Assembly (NCBI GenBank): GCA_017889345.1
Contig: JAGHEJ010000034.1
Span: 1 to 43,571, forward strand
Length of the DNA stretch: 43,571 nt
Reading direction: 5' to 3'
From: Clostridiales bacterium
GTDB lineage: Bacteria > Bacillota > Clostridia > Clostridiales > Clostridiaceae
Of this stretch, positions 16,944 through 25,497 are shown in pieces (position 1 is the first letter of the stretch; the number at the start of each line of letters is the position of its first letter). The notes below the pieces were generated by a model. The model was not told where the DNA came from and made no database searches. It was given only the letters and a program-made list of their open reading frames with translations. A program made the position numbers and the translations under genes.

Positions 16944-18398
16944 TTACTTTATTTCCTTTAATATAGCTTTTATAAATTCCCACACTTTATTTGATGACTC
17001 AATACTCATCCATTCTTTTGGCGTGTGATTATCTTTAACAATTGGACCAAAAGATATCATATCAAGATGTGGTAATTTCTCCTTTATAAGTCCACATTCA
17101 ACTCCTGCGTGAATTGCATAAATTTCCATTTCTTCATTATGCATTTTCTTATAAACATCTCTTGCTATATCTCGAATTTTTGAATCCTTATCATATTCCC
17201 ATCCTGGATAAGATGCAGATTCTTTTGTTACAGCTCTAAAAGCACGACTTAAAACATCTATCTCTCTAACAACATTATATTTAGCTGAATCTATTGAACT
17301 TCTAATTGCATTTTTAAATACAACAGTATCCCCATCATACTCAATAACTCCAAAGTTATTAGAAGTTATTACCAAATCTTTAATGGACATACTTTGAGTT
17401 TTTATTCCATTTGGCATTAAATACATTAAATCTATTATGTCTTTTGAATCCTTAAGACTCATCATATTTTTTCTTCTTGGAGCTTCATCTTTTGAAACTA
17501 TAACATGAAAATCCTCTTCACACTCTAACTCGTTTTTTATAACCTTTTCAACAGATTTAACAGCTAAGATGATATTATCAACATCTTCCTTATCAACTTC
17601 TATTTGACACTCTGCTTCCCTTGGAATTGCGTTATCTTTTGCTCCTCCAAAAATATCTACAATGTTAATACTTGAATAATTTTTCTCAACATTAATTAAA
17701 ATTCTACCAAGAATTTTATTTGCATTTCCTCTTTCTTTGTTTATATCAATTCCAGAGTGTCCTCCCTTAAGTCCTCTTACTTTTATAGTTACAATTTCCC
17801 CTTCAATATCTTCATGAGTAACTTTTTTCATAACAGAAGCTCTAAGTCCTCCACTACAACTAACCAAAAGTTTTGAATCATAAGTCGAGTCGACATTTAT
17901 TAAATATTTACCTTTAAAAAAGCTTGGATCAAAAGTTTTAGCTCCAAACATTGAAGTTTCTTCCTCAACTGTTATTAAAGCTTCTATTTGAGGGTGAGGT
18001 ATATCTTTTGATGCCATAAGAGCCATAATGTAAGCTACTGCTATACCATTATCTGCTCCAAGAGTTGTATCTGTGGCATAAATTTTCCCATCTTCTACTC
18101 TAAGTTTTATTGGATCTTTCTTAAAATCATGGGAAACCCCTTCATTTTTTTCACAAACCATATCCATGTGTCCTTGAAAAATAACAGTCTCTCCATTTTC
18201 ATATCCTGGAGTTGCTTTCTTTCTCATATAAATATTTAAATTTTCATCTTGAACAACTTCTATTCCTAATTCTTTTCCAAAGTTTAAAAGATAATCACTT
18301 ATTCTCTTTTCATCTTTAGATGCTCTAGGTATTTGACTTATATCCTCAAAATATTTTAAAACCTCTTTTGGTTCAATATTATCAAGCACTCTTTTCAT
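16944..18398 (-). CDS. pepD: aminoacyl-histidine dipeptidase (PepD, M20 family)
   Basis: Cytosolic di-zinc peptidase that hydrolyses Xaa-His and other dipeptides. Metal residues are visible in order: QGHMDMVCEK (His), GADNGIAVAY (bridging Asp), the Glu pair in TVEEETSMFGA, Asp in NVDSTYDS, and the late His in VKDNHTPKEW. The 484 residues match the family. ATG at 18398 follows AGGAGAG. It sits 22 bases after the S1 gene and 38 bases before the rhomboid-like gene, so all three are likely one transcript. Confidence 0.96.
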   Translation of the reverse strand: MKRVLDNIEPKEVLKYFEDISQIPRASKDEKRISDYLLNFGKELGIEVVQDENLNIYMRKKATPGYENGETVIFQGHMDMVCEKNEGVSHDFKKDPIKLRVEDGKIYATDTTLGADNGIAVAYIMALMASKDIPHPQIEALITVEEETSMFGAKTFDPSFFKGKYLINVDSTYDSKLLVSCSGGLRASVMKKVTHEDIEGEIVTIKVRGLKGGHSGIDINKERGNANKILGRILINVEKNYSSINIVDIFGGAKDNAIPREAECQIEVDKEDVDNIILAVKSVEKVIKNELECEEDFHVIVSKDEAPRRKNMMSLKDSKDIIDLMYLMPNGIKTQSMSIKDLVITSNNFGVIEYDGDTVVFKNAIRSSIDSAKYNVVREIDVLSRAFRAVTKESASYPGWEYDKDSKIRDIARDVYKKMHNEEMEIYAIHAGVECGLIKEKLPHLDMISFGPIVKDNHTPKEWMSIESSNKVWEFIKAILKEIK

Positions 18399-18420
18399 AA
18401 TAAAAACTCTCCTAATACAA

Positions 18421-19566
18421 TTATTTTAATTTTGAAAACAAATCCTTAAAAACATCTCCAAGGGTATTTGACACTTCCTCTTCTTTATAATCAAATTCTT
18501 CCACGTCATCCTCAAATACTTTTTTATAACTTAAAGATATTTTTCCATCTTGTGAATTTATTAATAAGATTTTCCCTTTTATTTTATCTCCAACTTTAAA
18601 CTCTTTATTTAAATTTTGTACCTCTTCTGGAAACTCACTTATATGTATAAATCCTGTTAACTCATCATTTAAAGACACAATAATTCCTGAAGATAAAATT
18701 TTAGATATTGTTACGTCATAAATATTTCCTTCTATAAACTCATTTTTATACTCTTTAAAGGGATTATAATTTGAATCCTTCATTGTTAAAGATAATTTTC
18801 CTGTTTCCTTATCACAATTAAGAACAAATACTTCAACCTTATCTCCAACTTTAAACATTTCATTTATATTAAAGTTTCTCTTGTGAGTAATTTCAGATTT
18901 ATGAACAAGCCCTTGAACTCCACCAATATCTACAAATACTCCAAAGTCTTTTATACTTTTAACTACTCCTAAAAATTTATCTCCAGCATTTATACCATTT
19001 ATTAATTTCTCTTTCTCTTCCTTAGCTTTCTGAATCTCTATCTCTTTTCTTGAGAAAACTATTTTGTTCTTAGATGAATTAAACTCTATAACATAAACTT
19101 CCAAAGTCTTTCCTACATAATCTTTAAGATTCACTTTATTTATTGAAACTCTAGACTTTGGAATAAAACCTCTTACCCCTTTAAAATAAACCTCAAGTCC
19201 TGAATCTAAACTTTCTTTTACAAAAACACAAACCTTCTCTTTACTTTCATATAAATTTTTAAGCTCTTCTAAAACTCTTTTTTCATTAGCCTTCTTCTCA
19301 GATAATAAAACATTTCCTTCTCCATCATCAAGAGAAATTACATATACATAAATCTCATTTCCTTTTTTATAAGTCTCTTCACTTATTATATCATTTAAAA
19401 TCTCTTCTTTTTTTATTATTCCATCACAAAAATAATTTATATTTACAATTACCTCATCTTTAGATGAAGAAATTATTTCTCCTCTTACTATGTTCCCCTT
19501 ATTTATTTTCTTAAAATCCAAAGAATTATTCATAAATTCTTCCATAAGTTTCTTATCTCTGTCCAT
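18421..19566 (-). CDS. rpsA: ribosomal protein S1 homologue (four S1 domains)
   Basis: A 381-residue RNA-binding protein of the Firmicutes S1/YpfD type with four S1 OB-fold repeats at about residues 22-90, 105-175, 193-265 and 280-350. Repeats 3 and 4 are the most canonical (VKSIKDFGVFVDIGGVQGLVH; GFIHISE). A short acidic tail follows. S1 helps the 30S subunit load structured mRNAs, though Gram-positive forms are less essential. The ATG at 19564-19566 has no Shine-Dalgarno directly upstream; the strong AGGAGGT lies about 50 bases away beyond a hairpin (see leader features). MEEFM at residue 8 is an alternative start, also without a good site. Confidence 0.93.
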   Translation of the reverse strand: MDRDKKLMEEFMNNSLDFKKINKGNIVRGEIISSSKDEVIVNINYFCDGIIKKEEILNDIISEETYKKGNEIYVYVISLDDGEGNVLLSEKKANEKRVLEELKNLYESKEKVCVFVKESLDSGLEVYFKGVRGFIPKSRVSINKVNLKDYVGKTLEVYVIEFNSSKNKIVFSRKEIEIQKAKEEKEKLINGINAGDKFLGVVKSIKDFGVFVDIGGVQGLVHKSEITHKRNFNINEMFKVGDKVEVFVLNCDKETGKLSLTMKDSNYNPFKEYKNEFIEGNIYDVTISKILSSGIIVSLNDELTGFIHISEFPEEVQNLNKEFKVGDKIKGKILLINSQDGKISLSYKKVFEDDVEEFDYKEEEVSNTLGDVFKDLFSKLK

Positions 19567-19573
19567 AACTAAA

Positions 19574-19613
19574 ATGTATTTACAAAAATTTACTTAATTT
19601 TATATAAATACAT
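19574..19613 (-). promoter_or_regulatory. hairpin between a strong Shine-Dalgarno and the S1 start codon
   Basis: On the minus strand ATGTATTTA (rc of 19605-19613) pairs perfectly with TAAATACAT (rc of 19574-19582), and inside this AAAATT pairs with AATTTT around an AAGTA loop. The AGGAGGT site (19618-19624) ends four bases before the stem and the S1 ATG lies seven bases after it. With the hairpin formed, the site and start codon are about 11 unpaired bases apart, a workable distance; with it open they are 51 apart. Confidence 0.6.
19590..19613 (-). CDS. possible seven-residue leader peptide upstream of S1
   Basis: The best Shine-Dalgarno in the region, AGGAGGT (19618-19624), is five bases before an ATG at 19611-19613 that opens the frame MYLYKIK followed by TAA. 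It ends 23 bases before the S1 start. Its first codons form one arm of the hairpin at 19574-19613, so translation of the leader and folding of the hairpin exclude each other. Whether it is translated is unknown. Confidence 0.4.
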   Translation of the reverse strand: MYLYKIK

Positions 19614-19784
19614 CCCCACCTCCTAAAACACATTTATTTATACATTTTAACACTACATAAAAAAAATTAAAACAATTTAAATTAGTATTTCTAAATTAAA
19701 AACTTATATGTTTTTCCTAAAGAAACTTAAAATCCCCACGATTATTAAAATATATTTTAGTGAAAATCCAAGGAGGGTCCATAA

Positions 19785-20654
19785 ATGGGAAGAAATAATA
19801 AAGATTATAAAATGAAAGATAAGAATTTAACTCTTAATAAAAAAAGAGGAAAATTAAATAAAAGCATTGCTTTCACTCTTGCAGGGATGGCAGCAATAGG
19901 GGCTGGAGCAATGACAATGGATAATGGAAAAGAAGCTCAGGCTATGATGAAAGGTGGAGGAGCATCTATGGCAACTAAAAATCTAGCTACTCCTAAAATA
20001 AAGATGCCTATGACAACAAGTGGGACTGGAATTGGAGTTACTACATCAAGAATGTTAAAAGGATCTACTGGAGCTATTAACTCTGGAAAAGTTGGTGGTC
20101 ATAAACCTATGAATGCAGTAGGTACAAGCATTGGTGGTTCTAAAGTTGTTACATCAAGAAACTTAGGTGGATCTAAAGGAGCTATTAACACTGGAAATGT
20201 TGGTTCTCATAAACCCATGAATGCAGTAGGTACAGATGTTAACGGTTCTAAAACTGGTACCTCAAGAGTATTAAATGGATCTAAAGGAGCTATTAACACT
20301 GGAAATTCAGGTTCTAGTGGAACTCAATATCAAGGAATTCCAGAATCAGCAAATACTCCTACATCTAAACCAACTAAACCTGTTGGAACTTCTAGTACAG
20401 GAGCTTCTTCAAGTGGAACTTTAAAAAATAGTGGAACTCAATCTTCAAGCTTAACTAACAATAAAGGAACTCAAACTGAAACTCAAGGTAAAACTAATAC
20501 TACAGGAAAATTAAGCGATAAAAAACAAGCATTTGAAGGCGGAAATGCAAGCGGACTTACATTAAAAGATGGAGCTCAAAAACAACAAGCTTTCAACCAA
20601 ACAGGAAATAAAGATGATAAAGTACTTACAACTAGCGGTTTCTATAGAAAATAA
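19785..20654 (+). CDS. secreted Gly/Ser/Thr-rich repeat protein (289 aa)
   Basis: I do not recognise this family. After a long basic N-region (residues 1-26) comes a hydrophobic core, KSIAFTLAGMAAIGAGAMTM, and a signal-peptidase-like site near EAQA (residues 50-53). Residues about 81-180 hold nearly three copies of a 36-residue repeat containing TSR, GAIN(T/S)G and HKPMNAVGT. The rest is Ser/Thr/Gly/Gln-rich and disordered-looking. ATG at 19785 follows AGGAGGGT. It is the first of two plus-strand genes; the second has a matching N-terminus. There is no LPXTG or membrane anchor, so it may be released or held in the wall non-covalently. Confidence 0.8.
   Translation: MGRNNKDYKMKDKNLTLNKKRGKLNKSIAFTLAGMAAIGAGAMTMDNGKEAQAMMKGGGASMATKNLATPKIKMPMTTSGTGIGVTTSRMLKGSTGAINSGKVGGHKPMNAVGTSIGGSKVVTSRNLGGSKGAINTGNVGSHKPMNAVGTDVNGSKTGTSRVLNGSKGAINTGNSGSSGTQYQGIPESANTPTSKPTKPVGTSSTGASSSGTLKNSGTQSSSLTNNKGTQTETQGKTNTTGKLSDKKQAFEGGNASGLTLKDGAQKQQAFNQTGNKDDKVLTTSGFYRK
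20025..20324 (+). repeat. 108-base tandem repeat inside the secreted protein gene
   Basis: About 2.8 copies of a 108-base unit, each carrying GGAGCTATTAAC and, in the first two, CATAAACC(T/C)ATGAATGCAG. The first two copies are near-identical and the third is truncated. They encode the 36-residue protein repeat with TSR, GAIN and HKPMNAVGT. High nucleotide identity suggests recent duplication. Confidence 0.85.
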
Positions 20655-20671
20655 TTTTTGAAGGTGAATTT

Positions 20672-21157
20672 ATGGCAAGAAATGTTCATTTTAAAAAAGA
20701 GGTTGATTGCTATAAAAGTTTAAATAAAATAATGCTCTTAGGATTGTCTGGTATGACAGTCTTAGGAGCTTCAATTATAATTTCTGAAGGAAGTAAGGCA
20801 GATGCTTCCTTATTGTATAAAGGAGCAAATTCATCCTCAAGAATTTTAAGCACTGGTTCTAAAATTATTTTAAAATCTCCTGCCTTTAAACCTGAAAAAA
20901 TATATACCCCAACCATTTCTCTTTTAAATAAAACAGGTGTACTTACCAAAAGTACACCTATAACTCAAGGATCATTATTATCTTCAATTAAAAGATCTCA
21001 ATTAAATAAACCCGTTTTATCTCCACTAAAACCTATGGCTCCAACAAATCAAACTCACTCACTAACATCAAGACCAACCTTAAATCCAAAACCAATTTTA
21101 ACCCCTAAACCTAATGTAACCCCAATTACAACTCCTACTTTAACCAAAAAAAATTAG
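20672..21157 (+). CDS. secreted Pro/Thr-rich protein (161 aa), paralogue of its neighbour
   Basis: I do not recognise this family. The N-terminus parallels that of the preceding gene: M-A-R-N start (M-G-R-N there), a basic region with LNK, a hydrophobic core containing LSGM (LAGM there) and a cleavage-like site at SKADA near residue 46. The mature part is short and becomes Pro/Thr/Lys-rich, with repeated N-P-K-P and T-P-K-P units near the C-terminus. ATG at 20672 follows GAAGGTGA, 17 bases after the upstream stop, so the two are an operon. The gene ends inside a perfect bidirectional terminator shared with lgt. Confidence 0.78.
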   Translation: MARNVHFKKEVDCYKSLNKIMLLGLSGMTVLGASIIISEGSKADASLLYKGANSSSRILSTGSKIILKSPAFKPEKIYTPTISLLNKTGVLTKSTPITQGSLLSSIKRSQLNKPVLSPLKPMAPTNQTHSLTSRPTLNPKPILTPKPNVTPITTPTLTKKN

Positions 21158-21178
21158 TCCTCAAAAGAGGACTAATTT
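21151..21178. terminator. bidirectional terminator between the secreted-protein operon and lgt
   Basis: A perfect 12-bp stem, AAATTAGTCCTC (21151-21162) and GAGGACTAATTT (21167-21178), with an AAAA loop and A/T runs on both sides. The stop codons of both converging genes lie inside the stem. Confidence 0.9.
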
Positions 21179-21975
21179 AATTTTTTGGTTTTTGTCATTT
21201 TAATTCTTCCACAAATAAATAGAATTATTCCCAAAACCACAAATATTATTGATACTATTTGTGATATTCTAAATACTCCTATATATAAACTATCTGTTCT
21301 CATTCCTTCTATAAAAAATCTTCCAATTCCATAAAGTATTGCGTATAAATAAGTTACTTCCCCTTCTTTTTTCCTAAACTTATTAAAAAAGATAATGAGA
21401 ACTACAAACACTAATAAATTTAAAACACTTTCATATAAAAATGTTGGATGAACAGTAACTAACTTTCCATTCTCCATTATTGTCATTGCAAAAAGAGAAT
21501 TTGTTTCATATCCATAGGCTTCTTGATTTACAAAATTTCCCCATCTCCCTATAGCTTGAGCAATAGCAAGAGCTGGAACTATACAATCTGTATAATTTAA
21601 AAATTTTTCCTTCTTTATTTTCGTATATATATATACACTAATTGCTCCAAAAATTATTGCTCCATAAATTGCAATTCCACCTTCTCTAAGGTTAAAAATA
21701 CTTAAAAGATCATCTTTATATAAATCAAAATTAAATACTACATAATAAAGTCTAGCTCCAATTATTCCAAAAATTATCATATAAAAAAAGCTATCCATAA
21801 ATTTATCCGTATCTAATTTCATAAATTTTGCATTCCTATAAGATAAAACCATAGCAACAATAATTCCAAAAGTTATTATTACCGCATACCAAGCTATATC
21901 TATTCCAAATATAGTAAATGCAATTTTATTTACCATAAAATCTATGCCCAAATTGGGAAATGATATTTTGTCCAT
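21172..21975 (-). CDS. lgt: prolipoprotein diacylglyceryl transferase
   Basis: Membrane enzyme that attaches diacylglycerol from phosphatidylglycerol to the lipobox Cys of prolipoproteins. It has seven membrane helices and the family motifs GGIAIYGAIIFG, the signature GRWGNFVNQEAYG, HPTFLYES and YGIGRFFIEGMRTD. The 267 residues match the family. ATG at 21975 follows GGGAGG. It is the last gene of the kbl-dehydrogenase-pepP-lgt run. A predicted lipoprotein (the nuclease at 36061-36579) in the same window would be a substrate. Confidence 0.97.
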   Translation of the reverse strand: MDKISFPNLGIDFMVNKIAFTIFGIDIAWYAVIITFGIIVAMVLSYRNAKFMKLDTDKFMDSFFYMIIFGIIGARLYYVVFNFDLYKDDLLSIFNLREGGIAIYGAIIFGAISVYIYTKIKKEKFLNYTDCIVPALAIAQAIGRWGNFVNQEAYGYETNSLFAMTIMENGKLVTVHPTFLYESVLNLLVFVVLIIFFNKFRKKEGEVTYLYAILYGIGRFFIEGMRTDSLYIGVFRISQIVSIIFVVLGIILFICGRIKMTKTKKLN

Positions 21976-21992
21976 TTTTCCTCCCTTTTAAA

Positions 21993-23237
21993 TTACTTAT
22001 TATTTTCCATAAACTCTTCTATTTCTTCAATGGTTTTAATAATCCCTTCCGATAAAACCTCACATCCTTCTTTTGTAACTAAAACATCATCTTCTATTCT
22101 AATTCCAATTCCCTCATCTTCTATATAAAGTCCTGGTTCAACCGTTACAACCATTCCTTCTTTATAAGTAAACTCTCTTTCTCCAACATCATGAGTATCT
22201 AATCCTAAAGAGTGTCCTATTCCATGATAATAATATTTTTGAAGTTCTTCTCTTTCATTTATTTTTCCAATTTGTTTAAGCCCAAGATATAAATTTTCCT
22301 TAGCTATTTCATTTATTTCCTTTTGAGTAACTCCTTCTCTAATTGCTTCTATAACTTTTAACTGAGCATTTAAAACAATATTATATATTTGTTTTTGTCT
22401 TTCAGAAAATTTACCACTTGCAGGAAATGTTCTAGATATATCTGACTTATAATAATCTTTTTCAGCTCCTAAATCAAATAATACTAAATCTCCCTCTTTA
22501 ATTTTATCATTATTATCAACATAATGAAGAACTGTTGCATTTTTTCCACTAGCCACAATTGTTTTAAATGCGTGATTAGTTGCTCCACTATATTTAATCA
22601 TAAAATCAAAATAAGATTCTATTTGATATTCATACATATTTGGTTTTAAATTCTTTAAAACATTCAATAACCCAACTTTTGTAATATCTATTGCTTCTTT
22701 AATTTTTAAAACTTCAAAATCATTTTTGATTGTTCTCTCATTAACAAGTATTGAATAAATATTTTTAATATTAATGTTTGGATATTTCAATCTTAAATTG
22801 TTTGCAAACTCTTCTGAGTTTAACACACTTAATTTATAATCATCCCTATCAAAATCAAAATAAATTGTTGGATTATCTAATTTTAATAAAATGGAATTTA
22901 AAAAACTATCAAAATCATCTAAATATTTAACTTCTTCAACCTTACTTATCTCCATTGCTTCTTCTTTTGAAATAGTTTCTCCAATCCATTTTGATGTTTT
23001 CTCATCTCTATTTTCTATAAATAAAGTTGATTTAATCTCTCCATTTACCTTAGTTAAAAAAAGAATTAATTTCTCTTTATTGATTCCTGTAAGATAAAAG
23101 AAATTCTTATTTACAACAAAATCATAATATTGATCTCTACTCATTCTGATTTCCTCACCAGAAAATAGTATACACATATCTCCATTTCTCATATAAGCTG
23201 AAATTTTATTTCTTCTATCTGAATAAATATTTCCCAT
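21993..23237 (-). CDS. pepP: Xaa-Pro aminopeptidase (M24B)
   Basis: Removes N-terminal residues preceding proline from peptides in the cytosol. The 414-residue protein has an N-terminal creatinase-like domain (about 1-170) and a pita-bread catalytic domain with the dimetal residues Asp in LFDLGAEKDYYKSDISRTFP (two Asp), His in GIGHSLGLDTHD, Glu in VTVEPGLYIE and Glu in GIRIEDDV. ATG at 23237 follows AAGGAGAG. It begins one base after the dehydrogenase stop, so it is in that operon. Confidence 0.95.
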   Translation of the reverse strand: MGNIYSDRRNKISAYMRNGDMCILFSGEEIRMSRDQYYDFVVNKNFFYLTGINKEKLILFLTKVNGEIKSTLFIENRDEKTSKWIGETISKEEAMEISKVEEVKYLDDFDSFLNSILLKLDNPTIYFDFDRDDYKLSVLNSEEFANNLRLKYPNINIKNIYSILVNERTIKNDFEVLKIKEAIDITKVGLLNVLKNLKPNMYEYQIESYFDFMIKYSGATNHAFKTIVASGKNATVLHYVDNNDKIKEGDLVLFDLGAEKDYYKSDISRTFPASGKFSERQKQIYNIVLNAQLKVIEAIREGVTQKEINEIAKENLYLGLKQIGKINEREELQKYYYHGIGHSLGLDTHDVGEREFTYKEGMVVTVEPGLYIEDEGIGIRIEDDVLVTKEGCEVLSEGIIKTIEEIEEFMENNK

Positions 23238-23238
23238 A

Positions 23239-24195
23239 TTAACTCTCCTTATTTAATTTTTTTGAAATTCTATTAATCATATCAAGAGTCATAGTTTCTA
23301 AGTTATAATCAAATTTAAAGCCCCACTCTTTTTCTGCACAAGAACTATCAATAGAATTTGGCCAACTATTTGCAATATTTTGTCTAATAGGATCAACATC
23401 ATAAAAAATCTCAAAATCCTTAATATGTTTTTTAATTTCAAGATAAATTTCTTTTGGAGAAAAACTCATAGAAGAGATGTTATAGGCATTTCTATTTATA
23501 AGTTTATCTTTTGGAGATTCCATTAAATTAACAATAGCGTTAAGAGCATCAGGCATGTACATCATATCCATATATGTATTTTCATCTATATAACAATTAT
23601 ATTTTTTATCCTCTATGGCTTTATAATAAATATCAACAGCATAATCTGTAGTTCCTCCACCTGGAAGAGTCATATAAGAAATAAGTCCAGGAAATCTTAA
23701 TCCCCTTGTATCAACTCCAAATTTTTGAAAATAATAATCACAAAGCATTTCTCCAGAAACTTTTGTTACACCATACATAGTATTAGGTCTCATAATAGTA
23801 TTTTGAGGAGTGTTATCCTTTGGAGTATTATTTCCAAACACAGCAATAGAACTTGGAACAAATAACTTAAGATTTAACTCACGAGAAACCTCTAAACAAT
23901 TTAAAACACTTCCCATATTAATATCCCAAGTATTTTTAGGATTCTTCTCCCCATTTGCAGATAAAAGTGCTGCAAGATGTATTATTGTATCAACATTATA
24001 TTTCTTAGAAATCTCAAAAATTTTATCCACATCTAACACATCTAAGGTTTCAAATATTCCATCTTTTGTAATTTCATTATTAATTTCCCTAATATCTGTT
24101 GAAATAATATTATTTATTCCATACTCTTTTCTTAATTTAAGAGTTAACTCACTTCCAATTTGTCCAAGAGATCCTGTAATCAATATTTTTTTCAT
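23239..24195 (-). CDS. NAD-dependent L-threonine 3-dehydrogenase, SDR type
   Basis: An extended short-chain dehydrogenase of 318 residues. The N-terminal NAD motif is ITGSLGQIGSEL (GxxGxxG), and the catalytic YxxxK is in YGVTKVSGE, with a Ser upstream in FVPSSIAVFG. Sequences of this type resembling UDP-glucose 4-epimerase include the SDR L-threonine dehydrogenases that make 2-amino-3-oxobutyrate. The adjacent gene is glycine C-acetyltransferase, the next enzyme, which strongly supports that role. It starts 16 bases after kbl and ends one base before pepP. A generic sugar epimerase is the alternative if context is ignored. Confidence 0.88.
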   Translation of the reverse strand: MKKILITGSLGQIGSELTLKLRKEYGINNIISTDIREINNEITKDGIFETLDVLDVDKIFEISKKYNVDTIIHLAALLSANGEKNPKNTWDINMGSVLNCLEVSRELNLKLFVPSSIAVFGNNTPKDNTPQNTIMRPNTMYGVTKVSGEMLCDYYFQKFGVDTRGLRFPGLISYMTLPGGGTTDYAVDIYYKAIEDKKYNCYIDENTYMDMMYMPDALNAIVNLMESPKDKLINRNAYNISSMSFSPKEIYLEIKKHIKDFEIFYDVDPIRQNIANSWPNSIDSSCAEKEWGFKFDYNLETMTLDMINRISKKLNKES

Positions 24196-24210
24196 AACAA
24201 AACACTCCTG

Positions 24211-25404
24211 CTATTTTATAATTTCTAATTCTTTTCCAACTTTTTCATACACACTTATAGCCTCATCTAAAAGATCTTTTGTATGAATAGCTGTTGGCAT
24301 ATTTCTAATTCTTCCTGTTCCTTTTGGAACCGTTGGAAATACTATTGATTTTGCATAAACTCCATTTTCAAAAAGCTTCTTAGAAAATAACTGCGTTTTA
24401 TTCTCTTCTCCAATTATACATGGAGTAATAGGTGTTTCACTTTTTCCAATATTAAATCCTAATTTCTTTAATTCTCCTTTAAGATAATTTCCATTTTCCC
24501 AAAGTTTTTTTACGTAAATTGAATTTTCTCTAAGTATTTTTATAGCTTCAAGAGAAGCTCCAGCACTAGCAGGAGTTAAAGATGTTGAAAATAAAAATGG
24601 TCTTGATTTAACTTTTAAATAATCGATTAAAAGTTTGCTTCCAGCAACATATCCTCCAACAACTCCAATAGCTTTAGATAGTGTTCCCATTTGAAGATCA
24701 ACCTTATCTTGAAGAGAAAAATGCTTACAAGTTCCAGCCCCATCTCCCATAACTCCAGTTCCATGAGAATCATCAACATAAGTTATTAAATCATATTTTT
24801 CAGAAACCCTAACAAGTTCAGGTAAATTTACAACATCTCCATCCATTGAAAATACCCCATCTGTTATAACCATAAATTTATTAAAATTCATAGTTTCTTT
24901 TGCTTCAATAACTTTAGTTTCTAAATCTTTCATATCATTGTTTTTATATCTAATAATTTTACTTCCAGACAATCTACATCCATCTATAATTGAGGCGTGA
25001 TTTAATTCATCTGAAAATATACAATCATCCTTACCCATAATAGCTGGAATTACGCCAATATTACAATTAAATCCTGATTGAAATACAATTGAATCTTCCG
25101 TTCCTTTAAATTTTGAAATTTCTTTTTCAAGTTCATCATGAATTAAAAGGGTTCCATTTATACTTCTAACAGCTCCAGCTCCAACTCCATATTCTTTAAT
25201 TGCTTCAATTGATTTTTCCTTTATTAGTTCATTAGTTGTAAAACCTAAATAATTATTTGAAGATAAATTTATAAATTTTTTTCCATCAATATGTATTACA
25301 CTTTCATTTGATCCTTCTAAAATTTGTATCTCATTATATAATCCTTGTTGTTTTAAAGAATCAATATTATTTTGTAAAAATAAATTAAGGGTCTTATTTG
25401 ACAT
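24211..25404 (-). CDS. kbl: glycine C-acetyltransferase (2-amino-3-ketobutyrate CoA ligase)
   Basis: PLP enzyme that splits 2-amino-3-oxobutyrate with CoA into glycine and acetyl-CoA, completing threonine breakdown. The alpha-oxoamine synthase fold shows [10 protein letters not shown], the [10 protein letters not shown] motif and the PLP lysine in [14 protein letters not shown] use the ATG at 25402-25404 (397 residues), eight bases after GGAGG; the frame could begin five codons earlier at a TTG that overlaps that site. First gene of the operon with the SDR dehydrogenase. Serine palmitoyltransferase-like or BioF activity is less likely given the neighbour. Confidence 0.93.
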   Translation of the reverse strand: MSNKTLNLFLQNNIDSLKQQGLYNEIQILEGSNESVIHIDGKKFINLSSNNYLGFTTNELIKEKSIEAIKEYGVGAGAVRSINGTLLIHDELEKEISKFKGTEDSIVFQSGFNCNIGVIPAIMGKDDCIFSDELNHASIIDGCRLSGSKIIRYKNNDMKDLETKVIEAKETMNFNKFMVITDGVFSMDGDVVNLPELVRVSEKYDLITYVDDSHGTGVMGDGAGTCKHFSLQDKVDLQMGTLSKAIGVVGGYVAGSKLLIDYLKVKSRPFLFSTSLTPASAGASLEAIKILRENSIYVKKLWENGNYLKGELKKLGFNIGKSETPITPCIIGEENKTQLFSKKLFENGVYAKSIVFPTVPKGTGRIRNMPTAIHTKDLLDEAISVYEKVGKELEIIK

Positions 25405-25441
25405 AAAATTATCCTCCAAATTTTACTAATTAACAAATACT

Positions 25442-25450
25442 ATTATAGCA
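25442..25450 (-). promoter_or_regulatory. extended -10 promoter of the kbl operon
   Basis: On the minus strand TGC immediately precedes TATAAT (25442-25447), an extended -10 element; the -35 position is A-rich and does not match well. It lies about 40 bases upstream of the kbl start. Confidence 0.5.
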
Positions 25451-25497
25451 TGTATTTAAATATTTTTTTATAATATAATTGAAGGAGGTATTTAAGA

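Noticed and set aside
20025-20324. CRISPR array
   Set aside because: The repeats are 108 bases, continuous and in frame within a coding gene with no spacers or cas genes.
20710-20949. 79-codon frame antisense to the second secreted-protein gene
   Set aside because: It lies wholly within the sense gene, which has a signal peptide, ribosome site and terminator; the antisense frame has none.
25420-25497. preQ1 riboswitch before queD
   Set aside because: No C-rich loop and A-rich tail of the preQ1 type are present; the leader is plain AT-rich promoter-like sequence.
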